A stretch of DNA of 64,000 nucleotides from DATKDF01 sp963752045 (GTDB lineage Bacteria > Acidobacteriota > Vicinamibacteria > Vicinamibacterales > SCN-69-37), in assembly GCA_963752045.1 (NCBI GenBank), contig CAVVWN010000014.1, positions 620,001-684,000 on the forward strand, read 5' to 3'. Positions 27,692-36,341 of the stretch are shown in pieces. The position numbers and the translations under genes are program-made. The number at the start of each line of letters is the position of its first letter. Position 1 is the first letter of the stretch. Under the pieces are notes generated by a model, which made no database searches, had not been told where the DNA came from, and saw only the letters and a list, made by a program, of their open reading frames with translations.

Positions 27692-30154
27692 ATGAAACGA
27701 CTGCTGAGCATGCTTGCCATTCTGTGTGTTGCCGCCGCGACGGTGACGATGGCGCAACAGACCCCGGACCTCGAGAGCCTGTTCGCCCGGGCCCAGCGGC
27801 AGGAGACAATTGCCGCGGACCTGCCCGGCGCCATCGTCAGCTACACGGAGGTCATCAAAGCCGCGGGGCCCACCAACGCGATCACGCCGCGGGCCATGTT
27901 TCGGCTGGCCGAGTGCCATCGCAAGCTCGGCCATGACGAAGCTCTGGGCATCTACACGGCCATCGTGCGCGACTATCCAAACAGTGGCGAACCGTACGAC
28001 ACGGCGCGGGCGCGGCTCGACACGATGAAGGCGGAGATGCCCGTGGCGCCATTCCAGCCGGCGGAGTTCGAGCTGCCCGTGGACGCGTGGGGGGGGAGCT
28101 GGGGCATTTCGCCGGATGGCACCTCAGCGGCCTACCTCCGGCGTGGCGGAAGCCAGCAGCAGCCGGACAGCGACCTGGTCATTCATGACCTGGCGTCCAG
28201 GACCGACCGCGTCCTGGCCAGCCATATCAAAGGCATTTCGGCGCAAATCAGCTTCTCTCCGGACGGGAGCCGGGTGGCCGCGATGATCGGCAACGCCGGT
28301 CCCGCTCAGTCCAAGCCGTACCGCCAGCTGGTCGTGGCAGGTGTCACGGAGACCGCCACTGACCCTGTGACCATCGACGTTCTGTCGACATTCGAGGATG
28401 CCGTGCCGGCCTGGTCACCGGATGGACACTGGCTCCCGTATCTCGGACCGTCTGCTGATCCCAATCTCAGCGACGTGCGCGTGCTCGATACACAGACGGG
28501 CACCTCGCGCACGTTGGGTGTCGCGGTGTTTGGCCGGCCTGACTTCACATGGTTTCCTGACGGCACGCGGCTGGCGTTCCGGGCCGCCGATGCCCTGGGT
28601 GAGACCGGCGACATCCACCTGGTGCGCGTGCCGACCTTCGCGCACGACGTTGTGAGCGCACCGGCGGCCATCACGGGGTCGATGCGCATCAATGGCGCCA
28701 CGGCCGATGGGCGCCTGGTGCTGCGACGCGTGGATACGACGATGCCGAACGCTCCCCGACGGCCGCTGTCGGCGTCAGTCGGCCTGTTCAATCCCGTTGA
28801 TGGCGCGTTTGCCGTCACCTGTGAGGGCGCGAACCAGGCGCGTGTTCGGATAGGAGCTGAAGACGGCAGCCGGGACAACTGCCTCGAGGTCACGCGCGAC
28901 GGAGTGCGGCAACTCTATTGGAGCGCGGCCACCAAGCGGCTGATGATCCGCGACCTGGCTACCGGGAACGAACACCCACTGACCATTGGCGCGGGCGAAG
29001 AGCATTTCGGCCTGCTGTCTCCCGATGAGCGGGTGCAGGTCTTCGTGTCGAACCGGGACGGCCAGTGGGGCGTCTACGCCGCCGCCCTCGATCAGGCGCC
29101 CGTGGCTCAGCCCGTCAAGCTCACCGACCTCGATAACCTGCCGACCACGATCACCGCCAAGTGGAGCGACAGCGGGCTCGTTCTCGGCACGCAAGGCGGC
29201 GCGGCGAACCTGTTCCGCGTCGACATGAATCCCGAGACCGGACGGTCCATCGGGCCCGTCGTACGGCTCACGCAGGATCAGGCCTGGAATCAGACACCGG
29301 CCATCTCTCCGGACGGCACCCGCATCGGCTATTGGGTCCGGCAGGGGCAAACCGCCGTGGCGGTCATGAACGCCGACGGATCGAACGAGCGGCTGGTCAC
29401 GGCGCGACAGTTTGGAACGACCGGCACTCCTGGCTTGCGTGATCCCGGCTATCTCGCCTGGTTGTCAGGCCAGGACATCACGTTCGTCAGTACGCTGCCG
29501 GACAGCAACGAGGTGCGTCGTCTGACGGTGAACACGACGACGGGAGCCACGTCGCCGGCCGGGGTGCCGCTGTTCCAGAATCCGGCCTGGAACAACCCGG
29601 CCTCCAATTGGGATTTGCTTCAGCCGACCGGGGAATTGATCTACGCGTGGGCCACCGATGCGCTCGGCCCATTCGAGTTCCGCGCACGCTCGATCGCCAC
29701 CGGCGAAGAGCGGACACTGGTGCGCATTCCGACCCAGGGGTGCCATCTGCAGAACTATGTGGTGGCGCCGGATGGGAAGACCCTTGGCTACCAGCTTGGC
29801 GTGTGCACGGATACCACGCAGGTCCGTACGATTGGCGTGGCCGATCTGGCAACCGGCACGATTCGTACCGTGATCTCGCCGGCGACCAACATTGACATCG
29901 GCGGCCTCTCGTCTGACGGCCGGTACCTTGCGGTTACCCACGAGGTGGACGACGACTATCGGCCGAAGATCGTGGAGGTCGCCACCGGCGACTCCTGGTC
30001 ACTCATGCCCGACGCGCAGCAGCCGGCGCTGTGGAATCCCTTGACCAAGTGGGCGCCGGACAACAGTTTTCTAGTCTTCATGCAGGGCGGAGTGACACGC
30101 GTGTGGCGGCAGTGGACGAACCTGACGCCCGCGGCGTTGGCCGGACAGAAGTAG
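27692..30154 (+). CDS. Exported TPR-PD40 beta-propeller protein
   Basis: An 820-residue exported protein directly downstream of the two-component genes. A signal peptide ends near residue 21 (TVTMAQQ). Residues 25-115 form tetratricopeptide-like helices (ARAQRQETIAADLPGAI, ITPRAMFRLAECHRKLG), and from about residue 135 repeated PD40 blades follow, such as WGISPDGTSAAYLRRG, ISFSPDGSRVAAMIG and PAISPDGTRIGYWV. The closest relatives by architecture are the extracellular parts of acidobacterial kinase-propeller proteins. An AAGGAG box lies seven bases before the ATG. Ligand or partner unknown. Confidence 0.85.
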   Translation: MKRLLSMLAILCVAAATVTMAQQTPDLESLFARAQRQETIAADLPGAIVSYTEVIKAAGPTNAITPRAMFRLAECHRKLGHDEALGIYTAIVRDYPNSGEPYDTARARLDTMKAEMPVAPFQPAEFELPVDAWGGSWGISPDGTSAAYLRRGGSQQQPDSDLVIHDLASRTDRVLASHIKGISAQISFSPDGSRVAAMIGNAGPAQSKPYRQLVVAGVTETATDPVTIDVLSTFEDAVPAWSPDGHWLPYLGPSADPNLSDVRVLDTQTGTSRTLGVAVFGRPDFTWFPDGTRLAFRAADALGETGDIHLVRVPTFAHDVVSAPAAITGSMRINGATADGRLVLRRVDTTMPNAPRRPLSASVGLFNPVDGAFAVTCEGANQARVRIGAEDGSRDNCLEVTRDGVRQLYWSAATKRLMIRDLATGNEHPLTIGAGEEHFGLLSPDERVQVFVSNRDGQWGVYAAALDQAPVAQPVKLTDLDNLPTTITAKWSDSGLVLGTQGGAANLFRVDMNPETGRSIGPVVRLTQDQAWNQTPAISPDGTRIGYWVRQGQTAVAVMNADGSNERLVTARQFGTTGTPGLRDPGYLAWLSGQDITFVSTLPDSNEVRRLTVNTTTGATSPAGVPLFQNPAWNNPASNWDLLQPTGELIYAWATDALGPFEFRARSIATGEERTLVRIPTQGCHLQNYVVAPDGKTLGYQLGVCTDTTQVRTIGVADLATGTIRTVISPATNIDIGGLSSDGRYLAVTHEVDDDYRPKIVEVATGDSWSLMPDAQQPALWNPLTKWAPDNSFLVFMQGGVTRVWRQWTNLTPAALAGQK

Positions 30155-30166
30155 AGTCAAGGAGGC

Positions 30167-30184
30167 CCGGACCTTCAGGTCCGG
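30167..30184. repeat. REP-like palindrome CCGGACCT-TC-AGGTCCGG
   Basis: A perfect eight-base inverted repeat with a two-base loop sits 13 bases after the propeller stop codon. The central CTTCAG is shared with the palindromes at 47139 and 56234. Confidence 0.6.
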
Positions 30185-30191
30185 CTACCGC

Positions 30192-30589
30192 TCACTGCGA
30201 GCCGCGCAACTCGCTCGGCCAGTTCAGCGTCAGGTTCAGTTGTCTCGGTTGAATGGGCTTGCCGACCAGCAGCAGGAACCGGCGTCCGTCGCTGGTGACA
30301 TCGAAGTCGGCGAACTGCGGCACCGGAGCGCCACCGATGTTGACACCACCCGGGGCGATGGGGCGAGTTCGACGGTGGCGGCCTCGATGATGGAGCCGCT
30401 GTCATCCTGGCGCGAATAGAAGATCTCCCGCCCCTGCCAGTTCGGATGGCGGCCGCCCTCCTGGGAAATCTGCACCTGGGAGCCCGGTCCCGGAAACGGC
30501 CGGATGTAGATCTCGTTGCGACCGGTTTCGTCGGACTGAAAGGCGACCCACCGGCTGCTGGCGTACGCGTTGGCACTGGGTCGTCCCAC
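30192..30589 (-). pseudogene. Remnant of a Ser/Thr kinase-type PD40 propeller C-terminus
   Basis: The sequence encodes the C-terminal blades of a kinase-propeller protein, closely similar to the tail of the gene at 53306-56227. SSRWVAFQSDETGRNEIYIRP is readable in one frame; near 30340-30350 the homology moves to another frame and continues as GGAPVPQFADFDVTSDGRRF and LNLTLNWPSEL before a stop at 30192. There is no start, kinase domain or upstream propeller, so this is a decayed 3' fragment. It is flanked by a REP-like palindrome and an octamer array, suggesting loss of the rest by repeat-associated rearrangement. Confidence 0.8.
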
Positions 30590-30649
30590 GCCAACCGCAC
30601 CGGAGCTTCACCTGTTTCAAGAGCTTCCTGGCACCGGCGGCACAGTGAG

Positions 30650-30840
30650 GTGGACGGTCCGACGGTCCGACCGTCCCGGGGGGCCCAAGGGTTTGTCGGC
30701 CTTGGCACTGGCGCGCGCAGAGTGAGTCGAATAAGCTGACGTTCGACGCTCTGGTCCTCGGCCCCTCGGCCCCTCGGCCGCGTCGGACCCTCGGACCTTC
30801 GGACCCTCGGACCTTCGGACCCTCGGACCTTCGGACCCTC
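30650..30840. repeat. Two-armed octamer array next to proline dehydrogenase
   Basis: A short left arm of GGTCCGAC units (30655-30675) and a right arm of ten CTCGGACC/TTCGGACC/CTCGGCCC units (about 30757-30840) flank a unique core. The right arm ends three bases before the proline dehydrogenase ATG, leaving no room for a ribosome binding site outside the repeat. Confidence 0.8.
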
Positions 30841-30843
30841 ACG

Positions 30844-31776
30844 ATGTCGCTGACACGAAAAACTCTGCTCTGGGCTTCCACCAACGCCTGGCTGCGAGAC
30901 CGCGCGATGCGGACGGGGTTCGTACGCCGGTCGGTCTCCCGCTTCATGCCCGGCGAACGTGTCGACGACGCGCTAGAGGCGGCGCGCGAGCTGCAGCGAG
31001 CGTCGCTCACCACGATCTTCACGCGCCTCGGCGAGAACATCACCGAGATCGGCGAGGCCGACGAGGTGGCATCTCACTACCGGCAGGTGCTCGACCGCAT
31101 CCGCGAGTCGGGCCTGGACATCCAGATCTCCATCAAGCCCACGCAGCTCGGGTTCGACCAGGATCCCGAGGTGTGCTTCCGGCACTGCCTGGACCTGCTC
31201 GAGCGCACGGCGGCCGCCGGGTCCTTCTTCTGGCTCGACATGGAGAGCACGCCGTACGTCGACGGCACCATCGCGCTCTTCAAGCGGCTGCGCGCGCACT
31301 CCGACAAGGTCGGCATCGCCATCCAGACGTACCTGTATCGATCGGAGAAGGACATCGAGGACCTCATCCCGCTCGGCCCGGCCATCCGCCTGGTCAAGGG
31401 CGCGTACCTGGAGCCGCCGTCGCTCGCGTTCCCGAAGAAAGCCGACGTGGACGAGAACTTTTACCGGCTGTCGGCGCGCCTCCTCGAGGACGACAACACT
31501 CAGCCCGGCGCGCTTCTCCACATCGGCACCCACGACATTCCGCTGCAGGAGCGGTTGCTGCGGCTCATCGCCGACCGCCGCGTGTCGCCGGGCCGGTATG
31601 AAATCGCGATGCTGTTCGGCATCCAGGCGGCCCGACAGCGCGAGCTCGCGTCGGCCGGCGTGCCCACCCGGTGCCTTGTGAGCTACGGCGAGTACTGGTT
31701 CCCCTGGTACATGCGCCGCCTGGCCGAGCGCCCCGCCAACATCGGGTTCGTCGTCCGCAACATGTTCAAGCGCTGA
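30844..31776 (+). CDS. Proline dehydrogenase
   Basis: A 310-residue stand-alone FAD-dependent proline dehydrogenase that oxidises proline to pyrroline-5-carboxylate, feeding electrons to the quinone pool. Family segments are visible: ISIKPTQLG near residue 97, FFWLDMESTPYVD near 130, GIAIQTYLYR near 157, RLVKGAYLEP near 180 and the substrate-binding YGEYWFPWYMRRLAERPAN near 280. Length fits the monofunctional PutB type. No P5C dehydrogenase is adjacent. The start lies directly beside an octamer repeat and has no Shine-Dalgarno. Confidence 0.93.
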   Translation: MSLTRKTLLWASTNAWLRDRAMRTGFVRRSVSRFMPGERVDDALEAARELQRASLTTIFTRLGENITEIGEADEVASHYRQVLDRIRESGLDIQISIKPTQLGFDQDPEVCFRHCLDLLERTAAAGSFFWLDMESTPYVDGTIALFKRLRAHSDKVGIAIQTYLYRSEKDIEDLIPLGPAIRLVKGAYLEPPSLAFPKKADVDENFYRLSARLLEDDNTQPGALLHIGTHDIPLQERLLRLIADRRVSPGRYEIAMLFGIQAARQRELASAGVPTRCLVSYGEYWFPWYMRRLAERPANIGFVVRNMFKR

Positions 31777-31793
31777 CGCGTTTGCGGCAGCCG

Positions 31794-32387
31794 CTACTTG
31801 AAGAGCCGCTTCCACCAGGAGTCGGACGGGTCCGGCGGCGGTGGAGGCGTGCGGACCGGCGGAGGCAGGATCACGGGCTCGTGGAGCGCGGCCGCCGCCG
31901 CCTCGTCGAGCAGCAGCACGGCCCGAGCCGCGCGCTCCATCAGCTCGGCGCCCATGCTCTCGGCTGCCTTTCCCCATCGATCAATGAGATGATCGTAGGC
32001 GCGGTCGCGGTCGAGCCTGTCATAGAAGGCTGCCGCGTCGAGCCACGCGGCGAGGATGTCGCGCCGGGCGACTTTCGACCCGCCGAGACCGATGTGGCTC
32101 TCGAGCTCCTCCTGCAGGGCGCGCCAGGCGGCGGCGGGCGCGACGAGGCTGTCAGGTGAGTCCACCGAGGACTCGAGCTCCGCGAGTGCCGACGCGAACG
32201 AGGCCTTGTCGTTGTGATTGAGCGCGCGCCTGACGGGAATCGAGAGACGCTTGTAGCGCTCGATGATGCCCTGGTCCCCCAGATACCCGCCGTCGACCGA
32301 AACCGTCCCCGTGTGGCGCTCGAGCTCGGCGAGCGCCTGCCGAACGTGGACGGCATTCCGGCGGAACGATCGGGTCAGCTCGAACAC
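31794..32387 (-). CDS. Hypothetical helical protein with proline-rich tail
   Basis: A 197-residue protein that I do not recognise. It appears mainly alpha-helical and charged over residues 1-155, with YLGDQGIIERYKRLSIPVRRAL and a helix rich in Ala/Glu/Arg. A proline-rich segment (VILPPPVRTPPPPPDPS) leads to a terminal aromatic-basic SWWKRLFK, which could bind membrane or a partner. It is convergent with proline dehydrogenase and starts next to the 42-base repeats. Confidence 0.65.
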   Translation of the reverse strand: MFELTRSFRRNAVHVRQALAELERHTGTVSVDGGYLGDQGIIERYKRLSIPVRRALNHNDKASFASALAELESSVDSPDSLVAPAAAWRALQEELESHIGLGGSKVARRDILAAWLDAAAFYDRLDRDRAYDHLIDRWGKAAESMGAELMERAARAVLLLDEAAAAALHEPVILPPPVRTPPPPPDPSDSWWKRLFK

Positions 32388-32440
32388 GGCGATGTGGCTC
32401 TCTCCTTTCGACGAAGCCGGCCGAGCCGGTGTTCAGGCAC

Positions 32441-32640
32441 CTCCATTATCTCCACGGCGCCTGACCCTGGCGATCTCCACTATCTCCACGCTCTCCACGG
32501 TGCCGACCCTGGCGATCTCCACTATCTCCACGCTCTCCACGGTGCCGACCCTGGCGATCTCCATTATCTCCACGCTCTCCACGGTGCCGACCCTGGCGAT
32601 CTCCATTATCTCCACGCTCTCCATGGTGCCAACCACCATG
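32441..32640. repeat. 42-base tandem repeat (minisatellite) upstream of fumC
   Basis: A 42-base unit beginning CTCCACGGTGCCGACCCTGG is repeated at 32493, 32535 and 32577, with a degenerate 43-base unit at 32450 and a partial one at 32619. Each unit contains several TCTCCA motifs, the same core as the GTGGAG/CTCCAC intergenic elements. The period is a multiple of three, so all frames stay open, but no protein is indicated. It occupies the promoter region of fumarase. Confidence 0.9.
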
Positions 32641-32664
32641 GTCTCGCCGGACACGAGGTGAACA

Positions 32665-34056
32665 ATGCAGACGCGAACTGAAACCGACAGCATGGGCCAA
32701 ATTCAGGTGGCGGCCGACCGCTACTGGGGGGCGCAGACCGAACGCTCGCTCCACCACTTCAGCATTGGCCGCGAGCACTTCTCGAGGCCGCTCATTCGCG
32801 CGCTTGGCGTGCTCAAGAAGGCCGCCGCGCTCACCAACGGCGACCTGCAGCAGCTGTCGAAGGAGCAGGTCGACCTGATCGTCGCCGCGGCAGATGAAGT
32901 CATCGCCGGCACGCTCGACGCCCATTTTCCGCTGTTCGTGTGGCAGACCGGCAGCGGCACGCAGACGAACATGAACGCGAACGAGGTCATCTCGAACCGC
33001 GCCATCGAGATGGCCGGCGGCGTGATGGGCAGCAAGAAGCCCATCCACCCGAACGACCACGTCAATCGCGGCCAGTCGTCGAACGACACGTTCCCGACGG
33101 CCATGCACATCGCCGCGGCCGAAGAGACCGTCGGCCACCTCAAGCCGGCCGTCGCGGCGCTTCGCGCGACGCTCGCGGCGAAGGCCGCCGAGTTTGCCGA
33201 CGTCGTGAAAGTCGGCCGCACGCACCTGCAGGACGCAACGCCGCTCACGCTCGGTCAGGAGATCTCCGGCTGGGTCGCCCAGCTCGATATCGCCATGGCG
33301 GCCGTGGAGGCGACGCTTCCGGCCGTCTACGAGCTCGCGCTCGGCGGCACGGCCGTCGGCACCGGACTCAACACGCATCCGGAATATGCCGAACGCAGCG
33401 CGGCGCACATCGCGACGATCACGAAGCTCCCGTTCCGGACCGCGCCCAACAAGTTCGCGGCCCTCGGCGGCCACGAGGCGCTCGTGGCCCTGCACGGCGG
33501 GCTCAAGACGCTGGCCGCCGCGCTCATGAAGATCGCGAACGACGTCCGGTGGCTCGGCTCGGGCCCGCGTTCGGGCCTCGGCGAGATCACGATTCCCGAA
33601 AACGAGCCCGGCAGCTCGATCATGCCGGGCAAGGTGAACCCGACGCAGTCCGAAGCGATGACGATGGTGTGCGCGCAGGTGATGGGGAACGACGTGGCGG
33701 TCAACATCGGCGGCGCGTCGGGCAACTTCGAGCTCAACGTCTTCAAGCCGCTCATCATCCACAACACGCTCCAGAGTCTGCGACTGCTCGGCGACGCGTG
33801 CGCGAACTTCAACCAGTTCTGTGCCGTCGGCATCGAGGCCAACCGGCCGCGCATCAAGGAGAACCTCGATCGCAGCCTGATGCTCGTCACCGCGCTCAAT
33901 CCGCACATCGGTTACGACAACGCCGCGAAGATCGCCAAGAAGGCGCACAAAGACGGTTCGACACTCAAGGAGGCCGCGCTCGCGCTGGGTCTCGTCACCG
34001 CCGATCAGTTCGACCAGTGGGTGGACCCGGCGAAGATGACGCAGCCGGGTGACTAA
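32665..34056 (+). CDS. fumC: Class II fumarate hydratase
   Basis: Iron-independent fumarase of 463 residues, converting fumarate to malate in the citric acid cycle. Conserved segments are WQTGSGTQTNMNANEVI, NDHVNRGQSSNDTFPTAMH, KVGRTHLQDATPLTLGQE, the family signature GSSIMPGKVNPTQ and GYDNAAKIAKKAH near the C-terminus. Length and motifs match the family well. The start has a GAGGTGAACA ribosome binding region. With odhA/odhB at 42-47 kb it adds to the citric acid cycle genes in the window. Confidence 0.97.
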   Translation: MQTRTETDSMGQIQVAADRYWGAQTERSLHHFSIGREHFSRPLIRALGVLKKAAALTNGDLQQLSKEQVDLIVAAADEVIAGTLDAHFPLFVWQTGSGTQTNMNANEVISNRAIEMAGGVMGSKKPIHPNDHVNRGQSSNDTFPTAMHIAAAEETVGHLKPAVAALRATLAAKAAEFADVVKVGRTHLQDATPLTLGQEISGWVAQLDIAMAAVEATLPAVYELALGGTAVGTGLNTHPEYAERSAAHIATITKLPFRTAPNKFAALGGHEALVALHGGLKTLAAALMKIANDVRWLGSGPRSGLGEITIPENEPGSSIMPGKVNPTQSEAMTMVCAQVMGNDVAVNIGGASGNFELNVFKPLIIHNTLQSLRLLGDACANFNQFCAVGIEANRPRIKENLDRSLMLVTALNPHIGYDNAAKIAKKAHKDGSTLKEAALALGLVTADQFDQWVDPAKMTQPGD

Positions 34057-34060
34057 GCAC

Positions 34061-34107
34061 GGGTGCGCCGGGTGCGTCAGGGTGCGCCGAGGTGCGTCAG
34101 GGTGCGG
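34061..34107. repeat. Tandem GGGTGCGYC repeats
   Basis: Five imperfect copies of a nine- to eleven-base unit GGGTGCG(C/T)C lie in the gap between the convergent fumC and DUF1801 genes. It is another short GC tandem array, single-armed. Confidence 0.65.
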
Positions 34108-34123
34108 CCATTCGCTCGAAAGG

Positions 34124-34885
34124 TCACCAGAACGCGTCGTCTTTGCGTTCGCTCACGTTCTGGAGACAGTACTTGGCGATCCGGCGAATCAGATCTTCCG
34201 GTAGCGGCGCGTCGTAGGGAATCTGAAGGTAGTTCCTGGTCGTCTTGTGCGTCTTCAGTTCCTTGCGAAATGCCTCCAGCGCCGCCGCCATGGGCGCGAA
34301 GTTGACGTGCGCCTTGTGCGCGGAGAACGCGAACAGGAATCGGGGCTCCACGAAGAAGGGGGTGCCCCACTTGATGGTCTCGTCGGCAGCAGGCGCCACC
34401 CTCTTGAGGATCGCGTAGAGCCGGCGCAGGTGCGGCTGGCCCTCACGCGGGGCGGACCGTATGTACTCGGCGATCGTCGTCGGATGCTTGCGTGCCGGCT
34501 TGCGGGAACGGTTGACGGCGACCGCCCGGCGAACGAGCGCCCTGAAGGCGCGTTCGTCGACGATGTCTCCTTCGTGGATGTCGATCGCGCGGCGGGTGTT
34601 CCCGTCGAGACTCGAGTTGAAGAGGCGGGCCGGATCCTCGAGAGAGGCGCCCCTGGCGAAGGTCAGCTTCACGACCTTCTTGTAGGTCTCGCCCGTGCAC
34701 ATGATGCCGTCGTGCGACCACACGGGAGTACCCCATTTCCACTCCTCGACGACGTCCGGGTCTGCCTTTCTGATGAGCGTGCGCATCCTGGCGAGCGTCC
34801 TGCCACGCCAGTCGCCGAGTTCGGCGATTCTCCCGGCGATGAGCTCAGATGCCGGCTGGCTCTTGCTGGCGCGTCGCTTCGTCAT
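34124..34885 (-). CDS. Protein with two DUF1801 (YdhG-like) domains
   Basis: A 253-residue cytoplasmic protein with two consecutive DUF1801-type domains. The first (about 15-120) has EEWKWGTPVWSHDGIMCTGE and RRAIDIHEGDIVDERAFRAL; the second (about 135-250) has ETIKWGTPFFVEPRFLFAFS and TRNYLQIPYDAPLPEDLIRRI. DUF1801 proteins have an iron-chaperone/frataxin-like fold in structures, but function is unsettled. The ATG at 34885, with an AGGGAGAG ribosome binding site, is chosen over a longer frame reaching 35386 that overlaps the methyltransferase. It lies two bases after the methyltransferase stop, so the pair is an operon. Confidence 0.82.
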   Translation of the reverse strand: MTKRRASKSQPASELIAGRIAELGDWRGRTLARMRTLIRKADPDVVEEWKWGTPVWSHDGIMCTGETYKKVVKLTFARGASLEDPARLFNSSLDGNTRRAIDIHEGDIVDERAFRALVRRAVAVNRSRKPARKHPTTIAEYIRSAPREGQPHLRRLYAILKRVAPAADETIKWGTPFFVEPRFLFAFSAHKAHVNFAPMAAALEAFRKELKTHKTTRNYLQIPYDAPLPEDLIRRIAKYCLQNVSERKDDAFW

Positions 34886-34887
34886 GT

Positions 34888-35517
34888 TCACTCTCCCTGA
34901 AGTGTCGGACCAACCCGGGCCGCGGCCGGCTTGCGCGCGGCAAACCAGGCGAACGAGCCCCAGAGATCCTGGGTGCAGACGGTTTCGAAACCCGTCGCGC
35001 GCAACTCTCGCGCAAAGCCGCCCGCGTCGAACCGGTCGGCCTGTGGGTGTTCGACAAGGCGGCGAGTGAGCGGATGGACGATGAGGCCCCGGAGGACCTC
35101 CTCGGCATACAGCCGGCCGTCTGGTTTCAGCACGCGGTGAATCTCTGACACCGCGCGGCGCCAGTCCGGAACATGGTGGATGATGCCGAAATCGAAGACG
35201 GCATCGTAGGTCGCGTCCGGCGCGCTGATCGCGGTTGCATCGCCGACCCATAGACGAACACGGGAGCCCCGCGCCGCGAGCCGCGTCCGGGCCAGGGCGA
35301 CCATGCGCAGGTCGAGGTCGAAGGCATCGACCGAATCGGCACCGAAGACCTCGAGAATCAGCTCGGTGCCGACTCCGCGCCCGCATCCGACTTCAAGTGC
35401 GCGCCCGCCACGCATGGAGCCACCCATGCGGAGGAGGCGCCGGGCCTCGACGTGCCGCTGAATCGCAGCGCGGACCGGGTTGTTCATGAGCGCGTACTCG
35501 ACTCGGTTGAGATGCAT
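34888..35517 (-). CDS. Class I SAM-dependent methyltransferase
   Basis: A 209-residue methyltransferase with the Methyltransf_11 fold. Motif I is ALEVGCGRGVGTEL (residues 39-52), the acidic loop is DAFDLDLRMV near 63, and VFDFGIIHHVPDWRRAVSEI with HRVLKPDGRLYAEE follow as motifs IV to VI. The substrate is not evident; small-molecule or quinone-type methylation is possible. It is the first gene of a two-gene unit with the DUF1801 protein. Confidence 0.88.
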   Translation of the reverse strand: MHLNRVEYALMNNPVRAAIQRHVEARRLLRMGGSMRGGRALEVGCGRGVGTELILEVFGADSVDAFDLDLRMVALARTRLAARGSRVRLWVGDATAISAPDATYDAVFDFGIIHHVPDWRRAVSEIHRVLKPDGRLYAEEVLRGLIVHPLTRRLVEHPQADRFDAGGFARELRATGFETVCTQDLWGSFAWFAARKPAAARVGPTLQGE

Positions 35518-35587
35518 GGCGCTTGGTCACCTGCTCATGCGGTCGGATGGCCATCATGCAGCAAGCTGCAAGCCGGTCACCACGGAC

Positions 35588-36019
35588 TCAGGCCACCTGC
35601 GCTCTGATCTGCTGGAGATAATCGTTCGGGAAACCCAACCTGCCCGCCAGTATCAGCAGAGCGTTCGCGTACTCGGAGTTGGCTCCCTCGAGCTTGTGCG
35701 CCGGCAGGTTGTAGCACACCGCCGGTTCGACCGTGCCATCTGGCAGGACGACCGAAACGGACTCAGGAACGTAGTCCGCCACGCTTTCGGCCGAATACAG
35801 CGCTTTCACATGGCCTGCCTGCAGAGACATGAGAACGCCATACGCCCTGTTGCCGTCGTCGGGCACCAGCGTGGCGCGTCTGCCTACGCGCAGACTGTAA
35901 CCGTTGACGTATCCGACGGTCGCTTTCGATGCGCTGATTCCCCTTGCAGCGAGCAGTGATTCGTCCATGAAGAGACCATAGAAAAACACCGAGACCAGTT
36001 CGGACTTCATGTCTTCCAT
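35588..36019 (-). CDS. Gamma-glutamylcyclotransferase-like protein
   Basis: A 143-residue protein of the gamma-glutamylcyclotransferase/AIG2-like fold. The N-terminal motif FFYGLFMDESLLAARG is the family's YGxL-type substrate loop, and the fold continues with GYSLRVGRRATLVPDDGNRAYGVL. The catalytic glutamate, usual around residue 80, may be the Glu in YSAESVADYVPESV. It is transcribed in the same direction as the cassette array and its 5' side adjoins a half attC site, so it may have been part of a cassette, but no attC is found downstream of it. The start at 36019 has a GAGG box; 36010 is an alternative. Confidence 0.72.
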   Translation of the reverse strand: MEDMKSELVSVFFYGLFMDESLLAARGISASKATVGYVNGYSLRVGRRATLVPDDGNRAYGVLMSLQAGHVKALYSAESVADYVPESVSVVLPDGTVEPAVCYNLPAHKLEGANSEYANALLILAGRLGFPNDYLQQIRAQVA

Positions 36020-36054
36020 CGCCGCCTCGTATGACGTTGCGCGCCGTCTAGAGA

Positions 36055-36089
36055 CATCGACGCCGGTCGGGTGCAGCGCCTTGTTGGGC
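36055..36089 (-). other. Half attC site (R''-L'' arm only)
   Basis: On the minus strand GCCCAAC (36083-36089) is followed by AAGGCGCTGCACCCGACCGG, with the extra bases typical of an L'' arm. The complementary L'-R' half is missing; the sequence runs into the 5' region of the gamma-glutamylcyclotransferase-like gene. A deletion through the middle of the site is the simplest explanation. Confidence 0.7.
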
Positions 36090-36116
36090 GGCCCGTCCGA
36101 TCGTACGCTCGTTGAC

Positions 36117-36341
36117 ATGACGATCAAGGCGCGCGTCCGCGCCTGGCGTCTCGTACTCGACGAACCAACCGACTTGCCTGAGGGCGCTGAAGTCGAGCTG
36201 CTGCCGCTGGATCCGGGCGATTGGCTCGACGAAAGCGACCGCGCGGCCTTGCACCAGGCCCTTCGCGACTCTGACATGGATGTCGCGAGAGGCCGTCTGG
36301 TGGATGCCGAGGAGATCCTCCGGGAGCTTCGCGCGCGTTGA
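36117..36341 (+). CDS. Antitoxin of a RelE/ParE-type pair, reversed inside a cassette
   Basis: A 74-residue antitoxin-like protein. The N-terminus MTIKARVRAWRLVLDEPTDL followed by PEGAEVELLPLD is a swapped-hairpin-like DNA-binding part, and the C-terminus DMDVARGRLVDAEEILRELRAR is the toxin-binding helix typical of antitoxins paired with ParE-like toxins. It is encoded opposite to the cassette direction, as many toxin-antitoxin cassettes are, with its own TACGCT box seven bases upstream of the ATG. The downstream toxin is broken, so this is an orphan antitoxin that could still neutralise related toxins. Confidence 0.82.
   Translation: MTIKARVRAWRLVLDEPTDLPEGAEVELLPLDPGDWLDESDRAALHQALRDSDMDVARGRLVDAEEILRELRAR

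Noticed and set aside
32441..32640. Possible CRISPR array at the 42-base repeats
   Set aside because: Units are directly adjacent without unique spacers, and no cas genes are present.
35518..35587. attC downstream of the gamma-glutamylcyclotransferase-like gene
   Set aside because: Only a short TGCAGC/GCTGCA stem is present and no RYYYAAC/GTTRRRY core pair, so the gene cannot be shown to be a complete cassette.
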